64,000 nt of DNA from CALRWV02 sp943371965 (GTDB taxonomy: Bacteria > Bacteroidota > JABWAT01): contig CALRWV020000001.1 of NCBI GenBank assembly GCA_943371965.1, positions 372,001-436,000 of the forward strand, written 5' to 3'. The translations under genes and the position numbers were made by a program. Positions 35,001-45,244 of the stretch are shown piece after piece. A model generated the notes under the pieces. It was not told the origin of the DNA, ran no database searches, and saw only the letters and a program-made list of their open reading frames with translations. Position 1 is the first letter of the stretch; each line of letters opens with the position of its first letter.

Positions 35001-35301
35001 ATCATTCCTTTTTAATATGTAAAATTAGAATTTTCCCGCAACAGTTACACTTAAATTAAGATTAGCTTGATCATGAAAAGTCAAAACAGGCAGTTATAAA
35101 ATTTAAGTTTGAAACAATTTATTTAATTGCCTGAGTGAAATTAAAAAATATAAATTAAGTCATTAAAGTTTAATTGATTTTAGTTGAATTTAACTTCCTG
35201 CCGGAATTCCAAATAAAACAGTTCCTATCTTTAAACAATTTTCGGAAAATGGCGTAACAGCAAATTTCTCAATCAATCAGTTTACGAAATAAAGGAGAGT
35301 T
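35001..35301. other. Divergent intergenic region before the M16 proteases
   Basis: The 301-bp region is AT-rich and between divergent genes. It holds TATCTTTA (35228-35235), close to the -7 consensus, and a strong SD (AAAGGAGAG) before the protease start. No small gene, repeat array or terminator is seen. Confidence 0.55.
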
Positions 35302-36651
35302 ATGAACAAACGTTTAAAAGTGTTTGGACTGTTTTCTTTTTTTGTTGTCACAGCAGTATTTGCTGGTGACCCAAAAAAGATTCTTCCATACGATATTCAG
35401 CAGCATCAATTAAAGAATGGATTGAATGTTGTTTCCGTCCAGTATGACAGTCCGGGAATAGCTGCTTTTTACATTGTAGTAAGAGTTGGCTCAAGGAACG
35501 AAGTTGAAAAAGGCGTAACCGGATTTGCTCATTTTTTTGAACACATGATGTTCAGGGGAACTGACAAATATCCGAAAGAAAAATATTCAGCCGAATTAAA
35601 ACTGGTGGGTGCTTCTGCCAATGCAAATACTTCCAATGACCGGACCGTTTACCACATGACCGGTGATGCTTCCAAACTTGAAAAAATGTTTGAGCTGGAA
35701 TCCGACCGTTTTCAGAATCTGCATTACTCCGAACATGATTTCAAAACGGAAGCCGGTGCTGTAAAAGGCGAATATACCAAGAATATTTCAAGTCCTTATT
35801 CTCAGTCAGATGAGGATTTGCAGAACACTGCCTTTCAGGTTCATACCTACAAACACACTACAATGGGTTTTCTGCCAGATATAGTTGATATGCCGAATCA
35901 ATATGAATATTCAAAAAAATTCTTTGACAGATTTTACCGTCCTGAATACTGCACCCTTGTTGTCATTGGCGATGTGTCTGCAGATAAAGTGAATGATCTG
36001 GCAACAAAATATTTTGGAAATTGGAAACGTGGTTCTTATCAGGCTGAAATTCCGGTTGAACCTGAACAGCAGGAAACACGGTTCACCCATTTGAAAAACG
36101 GTTCAATTCCTCCATTTCTTACCCTGAATTATAAAGGTCCAGCTTTCAATGATCAAAAAATTGATATGCCGGCACTTGATGTGTTTTCTTCCATTGTGTT
36201 TTCCCAAACTTCAGAATTATATAAAAAATTGGTACTTGAGGAAAGCAAAGTCAGGTTTATTGGTGGTGGTGCGTTTGATTCCAGAGATCCTAACCTGTTT
36301 TCGATTCAGGCTTCGCTTGTAAATGTTGACGATCTGCAATATGTAAAAGATGCAGTTGTAGCTGAAATTGAAAAAGTAAAAAAAGAAGGAGTTTCACAGG
36401 CTGATCTTGACCGCGCAAAATCAAATTTGAAATACAGTTTTGCCATGAGAATAGATACACCTGATGATATTGCAAATTCTCTGTCGCATTATATTCAGCT
36501 TTCCGGTGATCCGGAATCAGTCAACAGGATTTATCTGCAATATGATAAAGTAACAAATGAAGATATTAAAATGGTTGTTCAGAAATATTTTGTACCGAAA
36601 GGATTAACCATCGCCACAATTTCAGGTATGGAAACCGGAGGTGTAAAATGA
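35302..36651 (+). CDS. M16 zinc protease, active subunit
   Basis: A 449-residue pitrilysin-type protease with a signal peptide (about 1-21, ending VFAGD) and the inverted zinc motif H77-FF-E80-H81 (FAHFFEHMMFRGT), with a further Glu in GEYTK. It is therefore a periplasmic peptidase. It is coupled by a 4-bp overlap (ATGA) to a second M16 protein lacking the motif, the active-plus-inactive pair known for bacterial M16B enzymes. Confidence 0.93.
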   Translation: MNKRLKVFGLFSFFVVTAVFAGDPKKILPYDIQQHQLKNGLNVVSVQYDSPGIAAFYIVVRVGSRNEVEKGVTGFAHFFEHMMFRGTDKYPKEKYSAELKLVGASANANTSNDRTVYHMTGDASKLEKMFELESDRFQNLHYSEHDFKTEAGAVKGEYTKNISSPYSQSDEDLQNTAFQVHTYKHTTMGFLPDIVDMPNQYEYSKKFFDRFYRPEYCTLVVIGDVSADKVNDLATKYFGNWKRGSYQAEIPVEPEQQETRFTHLKNGSIPPFLTLNYKGPAFNDQKIDMPALDVFSSIVFSQTSELYKKLVLEESKVRFIGGGAFDSRDPNLFSIQASLVNVDDLQYVKDAVVAEIEKVKKEGVSQADLDRAKSNLKYSFAMRIDTPDDIANSLSHYIQLSGDPESVNRIYLQYDKVTNEDIKMVVQKYFVPKGLTIATISGMETGGVK

Positions 36652-38201
36652 AACTATTTTTGTTGGCATTGTTGATTGCAAGTCCTGTTTTCGGACAAAA
36701 CGTGGTAGAATTGAAACTGCCGAAATCAAACAAGGTGGTTGTTAAACTTCAGTTCAAAAACGGATCAATCTGTGATCCTGCAGGAAAAGAAGGATTGACC
36801 ACTCTCACATCTGATTTGATTGCAGGTGGCGGAACAAATGATTTGACTTACAGCGAAATTCAGGATAAAATTTTCCCATGGTCTGCAAACTATTATGTTT
36901 TGGCTGACAAGGAAGTCACAACTTTCACTTTTGAAGTCCATGTAGATTTTCTTGATCAGTTTTATCCGATTCTGAAAGGGTTGATGCTGAATCCATCATT
37001 TGATCAGAAGGATTTTGACCGGATTAAAATCAACCAGCAAAATTATGTAGATCAGGTTGTCCGTTCCTCGTCTGATGAAGAATACAGCAAAAAAGCACTG
37101 GAAGATTTCATGTTCCGTGGAACCAATTACCAGCATTTGAAAGAGGGAACTTCAGATGGAGTGAAATCCATTTCCCTTGAAGATGTTAAAACACATTACC
37201 GTAATTTCTTCACCAGAAACAACGTAACAATCGGAATTGCAGGCAACTATTCAGACCAATTTCTTTCAAAATTGAAATCGGATATGATGAAACTTTCCAA
37301 TGTGAAACCAGCAGTACCTGTTCCGTCAAAACCAAATCAGCCAAAAGGAATTCAGGTTGAAATTGTTCAGAAAGACAATGCATTCGGATCTGCAATTTTT
37401 GGTGGATTCCCACTGGATTTAACACGGGCAGGAGATGATTTCGCATCATTAATGGTTGCAAACTCCTATTTGGGTGAACACAGAAAGTCCTATTCGAAAC
37501 TGTACAATCTGATCCGCGAAACACGTTCCATGAATTACGGCGATTATTCGTACATTGAATGGTATGAAAATGGCGGCGGCAATATGTTGCCTCAATCAGG
37601 AGTACCCAGATTATCAAATTATTTCTCAATCTGGATAAGACCAGTTCAAATTGCGAAACAGTTGAAACAGCAATATCCAGAATTGAAAGACGTAGAAATC
37701 GGTCACGCCCATTTTGCAATCAGAATGGCAATGATGGAAATTGACCGTCTTATCAAAGAAGGATTGACAAAAGAGGAATTTGAAACAACACGTGACTTTC
37801 TGTTGAGTTATACCAAACTTTATGCGCAATCACCATCAGAAAGACTTGGATACCTTCTTGACTCCCGTTTTTACGGACGGAAAGATTACATCATCGAATT
37901 GGACGGGTTGCTGCGGAAATTAACCTATTCAGATGTCAACAATGCAATTAAAAAATACTGGCAGACCCAAAACATGTTTATCACAGTTGTAACTGACAAA
38001 TCAGAAGCTGAACCATTGGCAGAAAGCATCAGAACAAACAAAAAATCGCCAATGAGTTATTCAAATGTGGTTAAAGAAGGAATGCCTGAAGAAGTTCTGA
38101 AACAGGATGAAAAGGCATCCACTTTTCCAATGAATGTAAAAAGTGTCAAAGTTATTGATTCAAAAAATACATTTAAGGAAAATGTTGAAATTGCCCCTTG
38201 A
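36648..38201 (+). CDS. M16-family protein lacking the zinc motif
   Basis: A 517-residue M16 fold with a signal peptide (about 1-16, ending VFGQN). The position of HxxEH reads LTSDLIAGGG, so it cannot bind the catalytic zinc. It probably pairs with the upstream active subunit to build the closed peptide chamber. A C-terminal tail of about 40 residues is extra. A hairpin follows the stop. Confidence 0.88.
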   Translation: MKLFLLALLIASPVFGQNVVELKLPKSNKVVVKLQFKNGSICDPAGKEGLTTLTSDLIAGGGTNDLTYSEIQDKIFPWSANYYVLADKEVTTFTFEVHVDFLDQFYPILKGLMLNPSFDQKDFDRIKINQQNYVDQVVRSSSDEEYSKKALEDFMFRGTNYQHLKEGTSDGVKSISLEDVKTHYRNFFTRNNVTIGIAGNYSDQFLSKLKSDMMKLSNVKPAVPVPSKPNQPKGIQVEIVQKDNAFGSAIFGGFPLDLTRAGDDFASLMVANSYLGEHRKSYSKLYNLIRETRSMNYGDYSYIEWYENGGGNMLPQSGVPRLSNYFSIWIRPVQIAKQLKQQYPELKDVEIGHAHFAIRMAMMEIDRLIKEGLTKEEFETTRDFLLSYTKLYAQSPSERLGYLLDSRFYGRKDYIIELDGLLRKLTYSDVNNAIKKYWQTQNMFITVVTDKSEAEPLAESIRTNKKSPMSYSNVVKEGMPEEVLKQDEKASTFPMNVKSVKVIDSKNTFKENVEIAP

Positions 38202-38210
38202 GTTCTTTTT

Positions 38211-38238
38211 TATCCCGCTGAAAACCTTCAGCGGGATA
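38211..38238 (+). terminator. Hairpin after the M16 pair
   Basis: A 12-bp perfect stem TATCCCGCTGAA/TTCAGCGGGATA with loop AACC is preceded by a T-run and followed by TTATT. The weak T-tail lowers certainty. Confidence 0.65.
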
Positions 38239-38402
38239 TTATTCTGCAAGTTTTTCTATTTGACTCCGCCTGAAATTTCTCTACTCTAAAGTCAATATTG
38301 CCAGAAATTCAAATTCAACAGTGTTAATTAGTCAAATAATGCTGTTTGCTTTATTTTATCAACTTAAACAGTCTGAAACATGACTTTATGTCGATCGGTT
38401 TG

Positions 38403-38410
38403 TATTTTTG
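38403..38410 (+). promoter_or_regulatory. Possible -7 box (TATTTTTG) before purF
   Basis: It fits TAnnTTTG, 43 nt before the purF start. No clear upstream TTG at the right spacing. Confidence 0.3.
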
Positions 38411-38453
38411 ACCATTGCTTCCATTTTATTAATAGAAAGTACATAAGGCTGCT

Positions 38454-39977
38454 ATGTCTGATCAGGAAACCCCGTTTGTAATTGAAGAAGAAGATTTTGA
38501 TAAACCACACGAATATTGCGGTATCGTTGGCATTTTTAACCATCCAAATGCTGCTTTATTGACTTATTACGGACTTCATGCGCTTCAGCACCGCGGTCAG
38601 GAAGCTGCTGGGATTGTTACTGTTGATACAGAACCCAAGAAAAATAAACGCCATATGTATTCGCACCGTGGATTTGGTTTGGTAACTGAAGTTTTCCGCG
38701 ATCCTGAAATTTTTGCCAAAAATCTTCCCGGCAAAATGGCAATCGGGCACAACAGATATTCTACTTCCGGTTCATCAAAAAAACTGGCGAATGTCCAACC
38801 GTTTCAGGTTCATTACCGCAATGGAAATCTCGCACTTGGTCACAATGGAAATTTATCCAACATCCGTGAAATAAGAAATCGTTTGATTGAACAGGGTACA
38901 ATTTTTCAAACTACCACAGATTCAGAAGTTATTCTCCATTTAATTGCACGTTCGTTGGAACAGGACCAGATTTCACAGATTAAATCTGCGCTTCTTCAAG
39001 TAAAAGGCGCATTCTGTCTTGTTATTCTAACAGATGACAAACTGATTGCAGTCCGTGATCCTAATGGCTTCCGTCCGTTGGCATTGGGGAAAAAAGATAA
39101 TGCATATGTAGTTGCTTCAGAAACCTGTGCGCTTGATATGATTGGTGCAGAATATGTACGCGAAATTGAACCGGGTGAAATTCTGGTGATTGAAAATGGA
39201 AGCGAACATACCATAAATATGCATTCCTATTTTTTGCCGAGACCTGAAAAAACCGCAAAATGTATTTTTGAATTTGTTTATTTCAGCCGCCCCGACAGCA
39301 AAATATTTGGTGAATCCGTTGATAAAGTCCGCAGGAAACTGGGAAAAAATCTTGCACTCGAATCTCCCGTTCATCCTGATAACGATGAAGAAAAAGTTAT
39401 CGTAATTTCTGTACCGGATTCATCCAACACAACCACTTTGGGTTTTGTAACCGAATCTCAAAAGCAGGGAATCAATGCACGGTATGAAATTGGATTGATC
39501 CGAAATCATTATGTTGGAAGAACATTTATTTCACCGGAAGAAGATTCACGTGAATTTAAAGTGCGTACCAAATTCAATCCTGTAAAAGGTGTAATAGAAG
39601 GCAAAAAACTTGTTGTGGTTGATGACTCAATTGTTAGGGGAACAACTTCAAAACTGTTGATGCAACTTATCCGTGAAGCTAAACCGAAGGAAATTCATTT
39701 CCGCGTTTCTTCACCTATGATTCGTCATGCTTGTCATTATGGAATGGATTTTCCTGATTCAGAAAAGTTGATTGCAAATCAGTTTGATGGTGATGTTGAA
39801 CGGATTAAAAACGAAATCGGGGTTGATTCTTTGAGTTATCTTTCCATTGAAGGAATGTTGGCTTCTGTAGGATTTGAAGGAACTGATATCGAAGAATCCG
39901 GTTTTTGTACTGCATGTTTCAGCGGGAAATATCCGGTGACAGTTGAAAAGGGAATCAGCAAGGAAGAAAATGATTGA
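38454..39977 (+). CDS. purF: Amidophosphoribosyltransferase
   Basis: First committed enzyme of purine synthesis, making phosphoribosylamine from PRPP and glutamine. A 21-residue propeptide precedes the nucleophile C22 (HEYCGIVGIFNH), with LQHRGQEAAGI, GHNRYST and the PRPP loop VVDDSIVRGTT. Cysteines in AKCIFEF, RHACHYG and GFCTAC fit the [4Fe-4S] Bacillus-type enzyme. Its stop overlaps the UbiA-like gene by 8 bp, an unusual partner for purF. Confidence 0.96.
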   Translation: MSDQETPFVIEEEDFDKPHEYCGIVGIFNHPNAALLTYYGLHALQHRGQEAAGIVTVDTEPKKNKRHMYSHRGFGLVTEVFRDPEIFAKNLPGKMAIGHNRYSTSGSSKKLANVQPFQVHYRNGNLALGHNGNLSNIREIRNRLIEQGTIFQTTTDSEVILHLIARSLEQDQISQIKSALLQVKGAFCLVILTDDKLIAVRDPNGFRPLALGKKDNAYVVASETCALDMIGAEYVREIEPGEILVIENGSEHTINMHSYFLPRPEKTAKCIFEFVYFSRPDSKIFGESVDKVRRKLGKNLALESPVHPDNDEEKVIVISVPDSSNTTTLGFVTESQKQGINARYEIGLIRNHYVGRTFISPEEDSREFKVRTKFNPVKGVIEGKKLVVVDDSIVRGTTSKLLMQLIREAKPKEIHFRVSSPMIRHACHYGMDFPDSEKLIANQFDGDVERIKNEIGVDSLSYLSIEGMLASVGFEGTDIEESGFCTACFSGKYPVTVEKGISKEEND

Positions 39978-41004
39978 CAGTAATGCTGAAACTGTGCATC
40001 CGGAAATTCCTTCAGCAGAATTAACTGAGGTTATTTTTCCGAAGAATAAATCGAATACAGTTTCGCGTGATTTCCGTTGGTTTCCGGCTGATCTTTTTTT
40101 TCTGTTGCGTCCAACACAATACCTGCCGATTTGGGCAACTTTATTTGCCGGATTTGTCGTTACCTCGCTGAACAGCAATCCGACAGCTTTTAATTCCGTC
40201 CCCATAACAAATACATTTTGGTTTATTTTATTGAGTGTTTCTTTGGGAAGTGGGGCAGTGTTTGTTTACAATCAGGTTGTTGATGTTGACAGTGATAAAT
40301 TAAACGGCAAATTGCTGATTCTTCCAAGAAATCTGGTTTCCACTTTTGAAGCCAACTGGTTCGGCCACTTTATTATTTCTGTTGCACTTCTGATCGGTTT
40401 TTTTATTTCAACTTCCATATTTATCGTCTATCTTTTTTGCGGATTGTTGGGGTTTTTATATAACTCAAACCCGTTCAATTGGAAGAACAATCCTTATCTT
40501 TCGATTGTAATTAATTTTTTGGGTGGCGGACTTTGCTTTATTGCCGGTGGTTTGACAGTTGAACCAATTTCATTGAATTTGATTTTAGATAGCATTCCTT
40601 ATGCACTTTCATGGGCTGCGGTTTTTTCGCTTGTTACCATCCCGGATATTTATGGTGACCATAAATCTGGAAAAAGGACAATCGCGATTGCAATCGGGAT
40701 TGAAAAAACAAAATGGATTGCAACTTTTGCAGTTATCCTTTCACTTGCAGCTTCCCTGATCCTGAAAGATTATATTTTTCTGGTTTCCGCTGGGTTGGCA
40801 TTTCCGCTTTATCTTAGAATTTTAAACAATGAATCGGCAGGTGTTTTTACCCCTGTGAAATTTTCTTTTATCTTTCTGACTTTAGTTCCAATTTATTTTT
40901 CGCCCTTATTTATTCTTCCTGTTGCGCTGAATGTTATTCTGTGCAAACTTTATTACAAATTCAGATTTGGGATAAATTACCCTAATTTTTCATCCAATAA
41001 ATAA
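39970..41004 (+). CDS. UbiA-family prenyltransferase
   Basis: A 344-residue polytopic membrane protein with the two Asp-rich motifs of UbiA enzymes: NQVVDVDSDKLNGK and DIYGDHKSGKRT. These bind Mg-diphosphate of a prenyl donor. Quinone, heme or lipid synthesis are all possible. The first motif has the NQxxDxxxD form. Start 39970 is chosen because AGGAAG lies just upstream; an in-frame ATG at 39943 lacks this. Confidence 0.85.
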   Translation: MIDSNAETVHPEIPSAELTEVIFPKNKSNTVSRDFRWFPADLFFLLRPTQYLPIWATLFAGFVVTSLNSNPTAFNSVPITNTFWFILLSVSLGSGAVFVYNQVVDVDSDKLNGKLLILPRNLVSTFEANWFGHFIISVALLIGFFISTSIFIVYLFCGLLGFLYNSNPFNWKNNPYLSIVINFLGGGLCFIAGGLTVEPISLNLILDSIPYALSWAAVFSLVTIPDIYGDHKSGKRTIAIAIGIEKTKWIATFAVILSLAASLILKDYIFLVSAGLAFPLYLRILNNESAGVFTPVKFSFIFLTLVPIYFSPLFILPVALNVILCKLYYKFRFGINYPNFSSNK

Positions 41005-41058
41005 AGGTATTTCGAAATTATTTAACCTGCAGTTCAAGTCTTTTTCAAGTGGAAAAAT

Positions 41059-41601
41059 ATGGAAAATAGATTTCTGACAATTTCAAACCTGCTTTCGCTT
41101 TCAAGAATTGTTTTGGCAATCCCTGCCAATTGGCTTCTTTTTCAGCCTGATCAGGAATCACGCTACTTGGCCGTTGTAATCTTTGTTGTTGCCGGTTTTA
41201 CAGATTTTTTGGATGGATGGACTGCCAGAAAATTCAATCAGGTTTCCGAATGGGGAAAGATTCTTGATCCGTTGGCAGACAAAATTGTAATAATTATCAC
41301 TGCAATTTGTCTTGTCTACCTTGAAATATTTCCTGTTTGGTTTGTTTTGGCGGTTGTTGTTCGGGATGTTCTCATTTTTCTTGGTGGAATCTATTTTAAA
41401 AGCAAACTCAATTATATTCCTGTCAGTTTGATGAGCGGAAAACTGACTACAAATTTTATTGCGGGTGCAGGACTTGCAGGTATGGTTATGTGGAATAACG
41501 TTTATAATTTTTTTATCGTTTTGAGCGTCATATTTATGATTTATTCTTTCTCGGAATATCTTATAAGAATGATTAATGAATTGAAGAGAGTGAAAAGTTG
41601 A
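41059..41601 (+). CDS. CDP-alcohol phosphatidyltransferase (PgsA-like)
   Basis: A 180-residue membrane enzyme with the family signature DGWTARKFNQVSEWGKILDP followed by LADK (DGx2ARx8Gx3Dx3D). It transfers a phosphatidyl group from CDP-diacylglycerol to an alcohol. The window holds a second homologue beside pgpA (58564-59181), which is the more likely PG-phosphate synthase, so this copy may use another alcohol. It overlaps ftsY by 4 bp. Confidence 0.85.
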   Translation: MENRFLTISNLLSLSRIVLAIPANWLLFQPDQESRYLAVVIFVVAGFTDFLDGWTARKFNQVSEWGKILDPLADKIVIIITAICLVYLEIFPVWFVLAVVVRDVLIFLGGIYFKSKLNYIPVSLMSGKLTTNFIAGAGLAGMVMWNNVYNFFIVLSVIFMIYSFSEYLIRMINELKRVKS

Positions 41602-42572
41602 GTATTGCAAAATGGTATGACAAAAAATCCGAAACAAAACGGATTGAGCAGGGATTGGAAAAAACAAAACAGAGTTTTTTCGGGACGCTCAACAAATTCC
41701 TGTTGGGAAAAAGAACTGTCGATGAATCCTTTCTTGATGAAATGGAAGAAGCACTTATCATTGGTGATGTCGGCGTAAAAACGACACTTGCCATTGTTGA
41801 TTTACTTAGAGAAAAAGTCAGAAAAAGTCCTTTTACATCTGAAAAGGAATTGATCAGATCACTTCATGAAGTCATTATCAATCTGATGAAAGTTGACCAG
41901 ATAGATACCCGTGATTTTGATTCATTTGTAAACACGGTTGAAAAGAAAAAACCGTATGTTCTTTTGGTAGTTGGAGTTAATGGTGTTGGCAAAACAACTA
42001 CAATCGGGAAATTGGCGCATCAGTTTAAGTCGCACGGAAAAAAAGTTGTTTTGGGTGCAGCTGATACTTTCCGTGCAGCGGCAGCAGAACAATTGACAAT
42101 CTGGTCGGAACGTGCAGGTGTCAGAATTGTTAGGCATGAGGATAATGCAGATCCGGCTTCTGTTGCATTTGATACTGTCCAATCCGCAATATCACGTGGT
42201 GATGATATTGTAATCATTGATACAGCAGGACGGTTGCATAACAAATCACATTTAATGGAAGAACTGAATAAAATTCAGCGCTCAATAGAAAAAGTCCTTC
42301 CAGGTGCACCGCATGATGTCTGGTTGGTCTTGGATGCCTCCACTGGCCAGAATGCATTGGTACAGGCAAAGGAATTTTCGAAAGTTGTAAATGTTTCCGG
42401 TTTGGTTTTGACGAAACTTGACGGTACAGCCAAAGGTGGAATTGTTTTGGGAATTACACACGAATTGAAAACACCGGTCCGGTTTATCGGTGTCGGTGAA
42501 AAAATAGAAGATTTGCGTCCATTTGATGCAGAGATTTTCGTTGAAGCATTGTTCGATGGAATGGAAAAATAA
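41598..42572 (+). CDS. ftsY: Signal recognition particle receptor FtsY
   Basis: A 324-residue SRP GTPase that docks ribosome-SRP complexes at the membrane. NG-domain motifs are complete: GVNGVGKTTTIGKLA (G1), DTFRAAAAEQL, DTAGR and TKLDGTAKGG. The long acidic A domain of E. coli FtsY is absent. It starts at TTG overlapping the previous stop (TTGA). Confidence 0.96.
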   Translation: MSIAKWYDKKSETKRIEQGLEKTKQSFFGTLNKFLLGKRTVDESFLDEMEEALIIGDVGVKTTLAIVDLLREKVRKSPFTSEKELIRSLHEVIINLMKVDQIDTRDFDSFVNTVEKKKPYVLLVVGVNGVGKTTTIGKLAHQFKSHGKKVVLGAADTFRAAAAEQLTIWSERAGVRIVRHEDNADPASVAFDTVQSAISRGDDIVIIDTAGRLHNKSHLMEELNKIQRSIEKVLPGAPHDVWLVLDASTGQNALVQAKEFSKVVNVSGLVLTKLDGTAKGGIVLGITHELKTPVRFIGVGEKIEDLRPFDAEIFVEALFDGMEK

Positions 42573-42592
42573 AATCAGAATCAGAGGATTAA

Positions 42593-43924
42593 GTGTCAGT
42601 TGTACTTTCAAGTCAGTTAAAGAAAAAAATCAAACGCGGTGAAAACCCCAAAGTTAACATCATTACAATGGGCTGTTCAAAAAACGTTGTTGATTCAGAA
42701 GTGATGATGAAGCAGTTTCAGGGAAATCATTTTAAGGTAACTGACAAATCAGATGATGCTGATATCATTATCATCAATACATGCGGTTTTATTGCTGCGG
42801 CAAAGGAAGAGTCTGTTAACACAATTCTCGAAGCTATTGAATATAAAAACTCCGGAAGTGCAGAAAAAGTCTTGGTAACCGGATGTTTGATTGAGCGGTA
42901 CAAATCTGAATTGGAAAAAGAAATTCCTGAGGTTGATAAATATTTTGGTACAAATCAGCTGAATGCTGTATTGGAAGAACTTGGCGCAGTTTACAAAACT
43001 GAGCTTGTTGGTGAAAGAATGCTGACAACCCCCAAACATTTTGCTTATTTGAAAATCAGTGAAGGTTGTGACAACCCCTGTTCTTTTTGTGCAATTCCAT
43101 TAATGCGTGGTAAGCATGTTTCAAAGAGAATCGAAGAGTTGGTGCATGAAGCAGAAATGTTGAGTCAGCAGGGTGTTAAAGAATTGAATTTGATAGCCCA
43201 GGATTTAACTTATTATGGATTGGATGTTTACGGCACAAGGAAAATTGATAAACTTCTTGAGTCACTTTGCGGGGTAAGTGGAATTGAATGGATTCGGTTA
43301 AATTACGCTTATCCGAACAAGTTTCCATTTGAAATGATAGATGTTATGGCTGAACAACCGAAAATTTGTAACTATCTTGATATGCCGATTCAGCATTTGT
43401 CTTCCAATGTTCTGAAAGATATGCGCCGTGGAATTACGCGAGAGAGAACTCTGGAACTGATTGACAAAATCAGAACCAAAATTCCGGACATTACTTTGCG
43501 GACAACTTTAATTGTTGGGTTTCCAACTGAGACAGACAAAGAGTTTGAAATTTTGCTGGATGGAATCAAAGAAATAAAATTTGACCGTTTGGGTTCATTT
43601 ACCTATTCAATTGAAGACGATACAACAGCAGTTCCGATGGGAGACCCGATCCCAAAAGAAGCAAAAGAAGAACGCCAAAAATTGATCATGGAAGCTCAGG
43701 GAAAAATTTCGCGTGAGAAGAATGAAGCAAAAATCGGTAAAACTTTGAAGACAATTATTGACAGAATTGATGGTGATTGGCTGATTGGCAGAACCGAAGC
43801 TGACGGTCCTGAAGTTGATAATGAAGTCATCATTGAAAATGGTAAAGGTAAAGTTGGTCAGTTTGTAAATGTAGAAATAACAGATGCAGAAGATTTTGAT
43901 CTGTTTGGTACGATAGTGAAATAA
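42593..43924 (+). CDS. rimO: Ribosomal protein S12 methylthiotransferase
   Basis: A 443-residue radical SAM enzyme that methylthiolates an Asp of ribosomal protein S12. The N-terminal UPF0004 domain starts NIITMGCSKNVVDSE and holds three cluster cysteines. The radical SAM motif is CDNPCSFC, and a TRAM domain closes the protein (about 380-443). The start is GTG after AGAGGA. MGCSKNVVDSE favours RimO over MiaB. Confidence 0.95.
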   Translation: MSVVLSSQLKKKIKRGENPKVNIITMGCSKNVVDSEVMMKQFQGNHFKVTDKSDDADIIIINTCGFIAAAKEESVNTILEAIEYKNSGSAEKVLVTGCLIERYKSELEKEIPEVDKYFGTNQLNAVLEELGAVYKTELVGERMLTTPKHFAYLKISEGCDNPCSFCAIPLMRGKHVSKRIEELVHEAEMLSQQGVKELNLIAQDLTYYGLDVYGTRKIDKLLESLCGVSGIEWIRLNYAYPNKFPFEMIDVMAEQPKICNYLDMPIQHLSSNVLKDMRRGITRERTLELIDKIRTKIPDITLRTTLIVGFPTETDKEFEILLDGIKEIKFDRLGSFTYSIEDDTTAVPMGDPIPKEAKEERQKLIMEAQGKISREKNEAKIGKTLKTIIDRIDGDWLIGRTEADGPEVDNEVIIENGKGKVGQFVNVEITDAEDFDLFGTIVK

Positions 43925-43950
43925 ACTGTTGAAATCCCCGGAGAAACGTA

Positions 43951-45243
43951 ATGAAAAAAATTATTTTTCTTGTGCTGTTGATTCCCCAAATCCTGACTGC
44001 ACAAAATGAATTTTCCTATAACAAGGAACGGACATCAGGTCTTCCTGTCTACAGTATGGATTCCTTTCTTTTTTATAATGATGACAATACACCGAAAGCA
44101 AGTACTTTCCTGAAAATCAGGAATGATGCACTTCAGTATGTTTTTGAAAATGGCGTTTATTCTTCTTCATTTGAAATTACCTATACTGTTTATAATTCTG
44201 TAGGTGACGTTATAAAAAATGAATCCAAAAAAGATCAGCACAATACCAAGTCATTCAATGCAACACAATTGAACGATGCATTTCACTTTTATACATTTCA
44301 ATTTTTTCCTGCTGTTGGTTCATATAAAATAAAAACCCAGATACGTGATCTGAATACCAATAAATATTTCGATCAGACTAATGAAGTTAAAGTGATTTCA
44401 TTTGAAAAACAGTCAATTGTTCTCAGTGATTTGATGATTATTGAGACCCTTAAAGATTCAACCAAACGTAATAATATTCTTCCCATCATTGATGATATTG
44501 TAACCAATATTGAAAAGGGATTTTCAATATATTTTGAACTCTATCCGCAGAACCTGAAATTCAACGATGTCAGATTTGAAATTTATGCAGAGGACGAAGC
44601 TGAAAGGGAACCGGTTAAACCCATTTATATCGGTTCAGTTGATTACAAGCTTGATAAAAGGATAACCCAGCAGATATTCCACAGGTTTGATACCGATAAA
44701 ATCCACTCCGGAAGATATACTCTCATCATTAAAGCGAAAACACCAACCGACTCGCTTCTGGTTGAAAAAAGAAAAACATATTCTTTCGATTGGAATTTGA
44801 AACCGACTTCACCAAAGGATGTTGAGATTGCGATTGATCAGCTAATTTACTTTGCCAAGACACCTCAGTTTGAAAAAATGAAATCAGCAAAGAATGACAG
44901 TGAACGCAAACAGTTATTCGAAGAATTCTGGAAACCGTGGGATTCCAATCCTGATACTGAATACAATGAGATGATGCAGGAATATTACAAAAGGGTCCGT
45001 ATAGCTAACAAGTTATACCGGGCGTTCATGAAACCGGGCTGGAAATCTGATCGTGGTATGGTTTATATCATGTACGGCCAACCTGATTATGTGAACAGCG
45101 TTTTGTCGTCATCAGATACAAAGCCATACGAAGTTTGGTATTATTATGATATTCACAAAAAATACATTTTTATTTCTGAAAACAGCGATGATGATTACAG
45201 GCTGGTAAATTCACTAACCGGTGAATCTTCAGAACTGCGTTGA
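43951..45243 (+). CDS. GWxTD-domain exported protein
   Basis: A 430-residue protein with a signal peptide (about 1-17, ending LTAQN), a beta-sandwich-like middle region (about 40-280) and a C-terminal GWxTD-type domain (about 310-430) with KPGWKSDRGMVYIMYGQPDYV. The motif here is GWKSD rather than the exact GWxTD. The family is largely restricted to FCB and Acidobacteria-type phyla and has no known function. The gene ends 1 nt from a convergent gene. Confidence 0.85.
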   Translation: MKKIIFLVLLIPQILTAQNEFSYNKERTSGLPVYSMDSFLFYNDDNTPKASTFLKIRNDALQYVFENGVYSSSFEITYTVYNSVGDVIKNESKKDQHNTKSFNATQLNDAFHFYTFQFFPAVGSYKIKTQIRDLNTNKYFDQTNEVKVISFEKQSIVLSDLMIIETLKDSTKRNNILPIIDDIVTNIEKGFSIYFELYPQNLKFNDVRFEIYAEDEAEREPVKPIYIGSVDYKLDKRITQQIFHRFDTDKIHSGRYTLIIKAKTPTDSLLVEKRKTYSFDWNLKPTSPKDVEIAIDQLIYFAKTPQFEKMKSAKNDSERKQLFEEFWKPWDSNPDTEYNEMMQEYYKRVRIANKLYRAFMKPGWKSDRGMVYIMYGQPDYVNSVLSSSDTKPYEVWYYYDIHKKYIFISENSDDDYRLVNSLTGESSELR

Positions 45244-45244
45244 A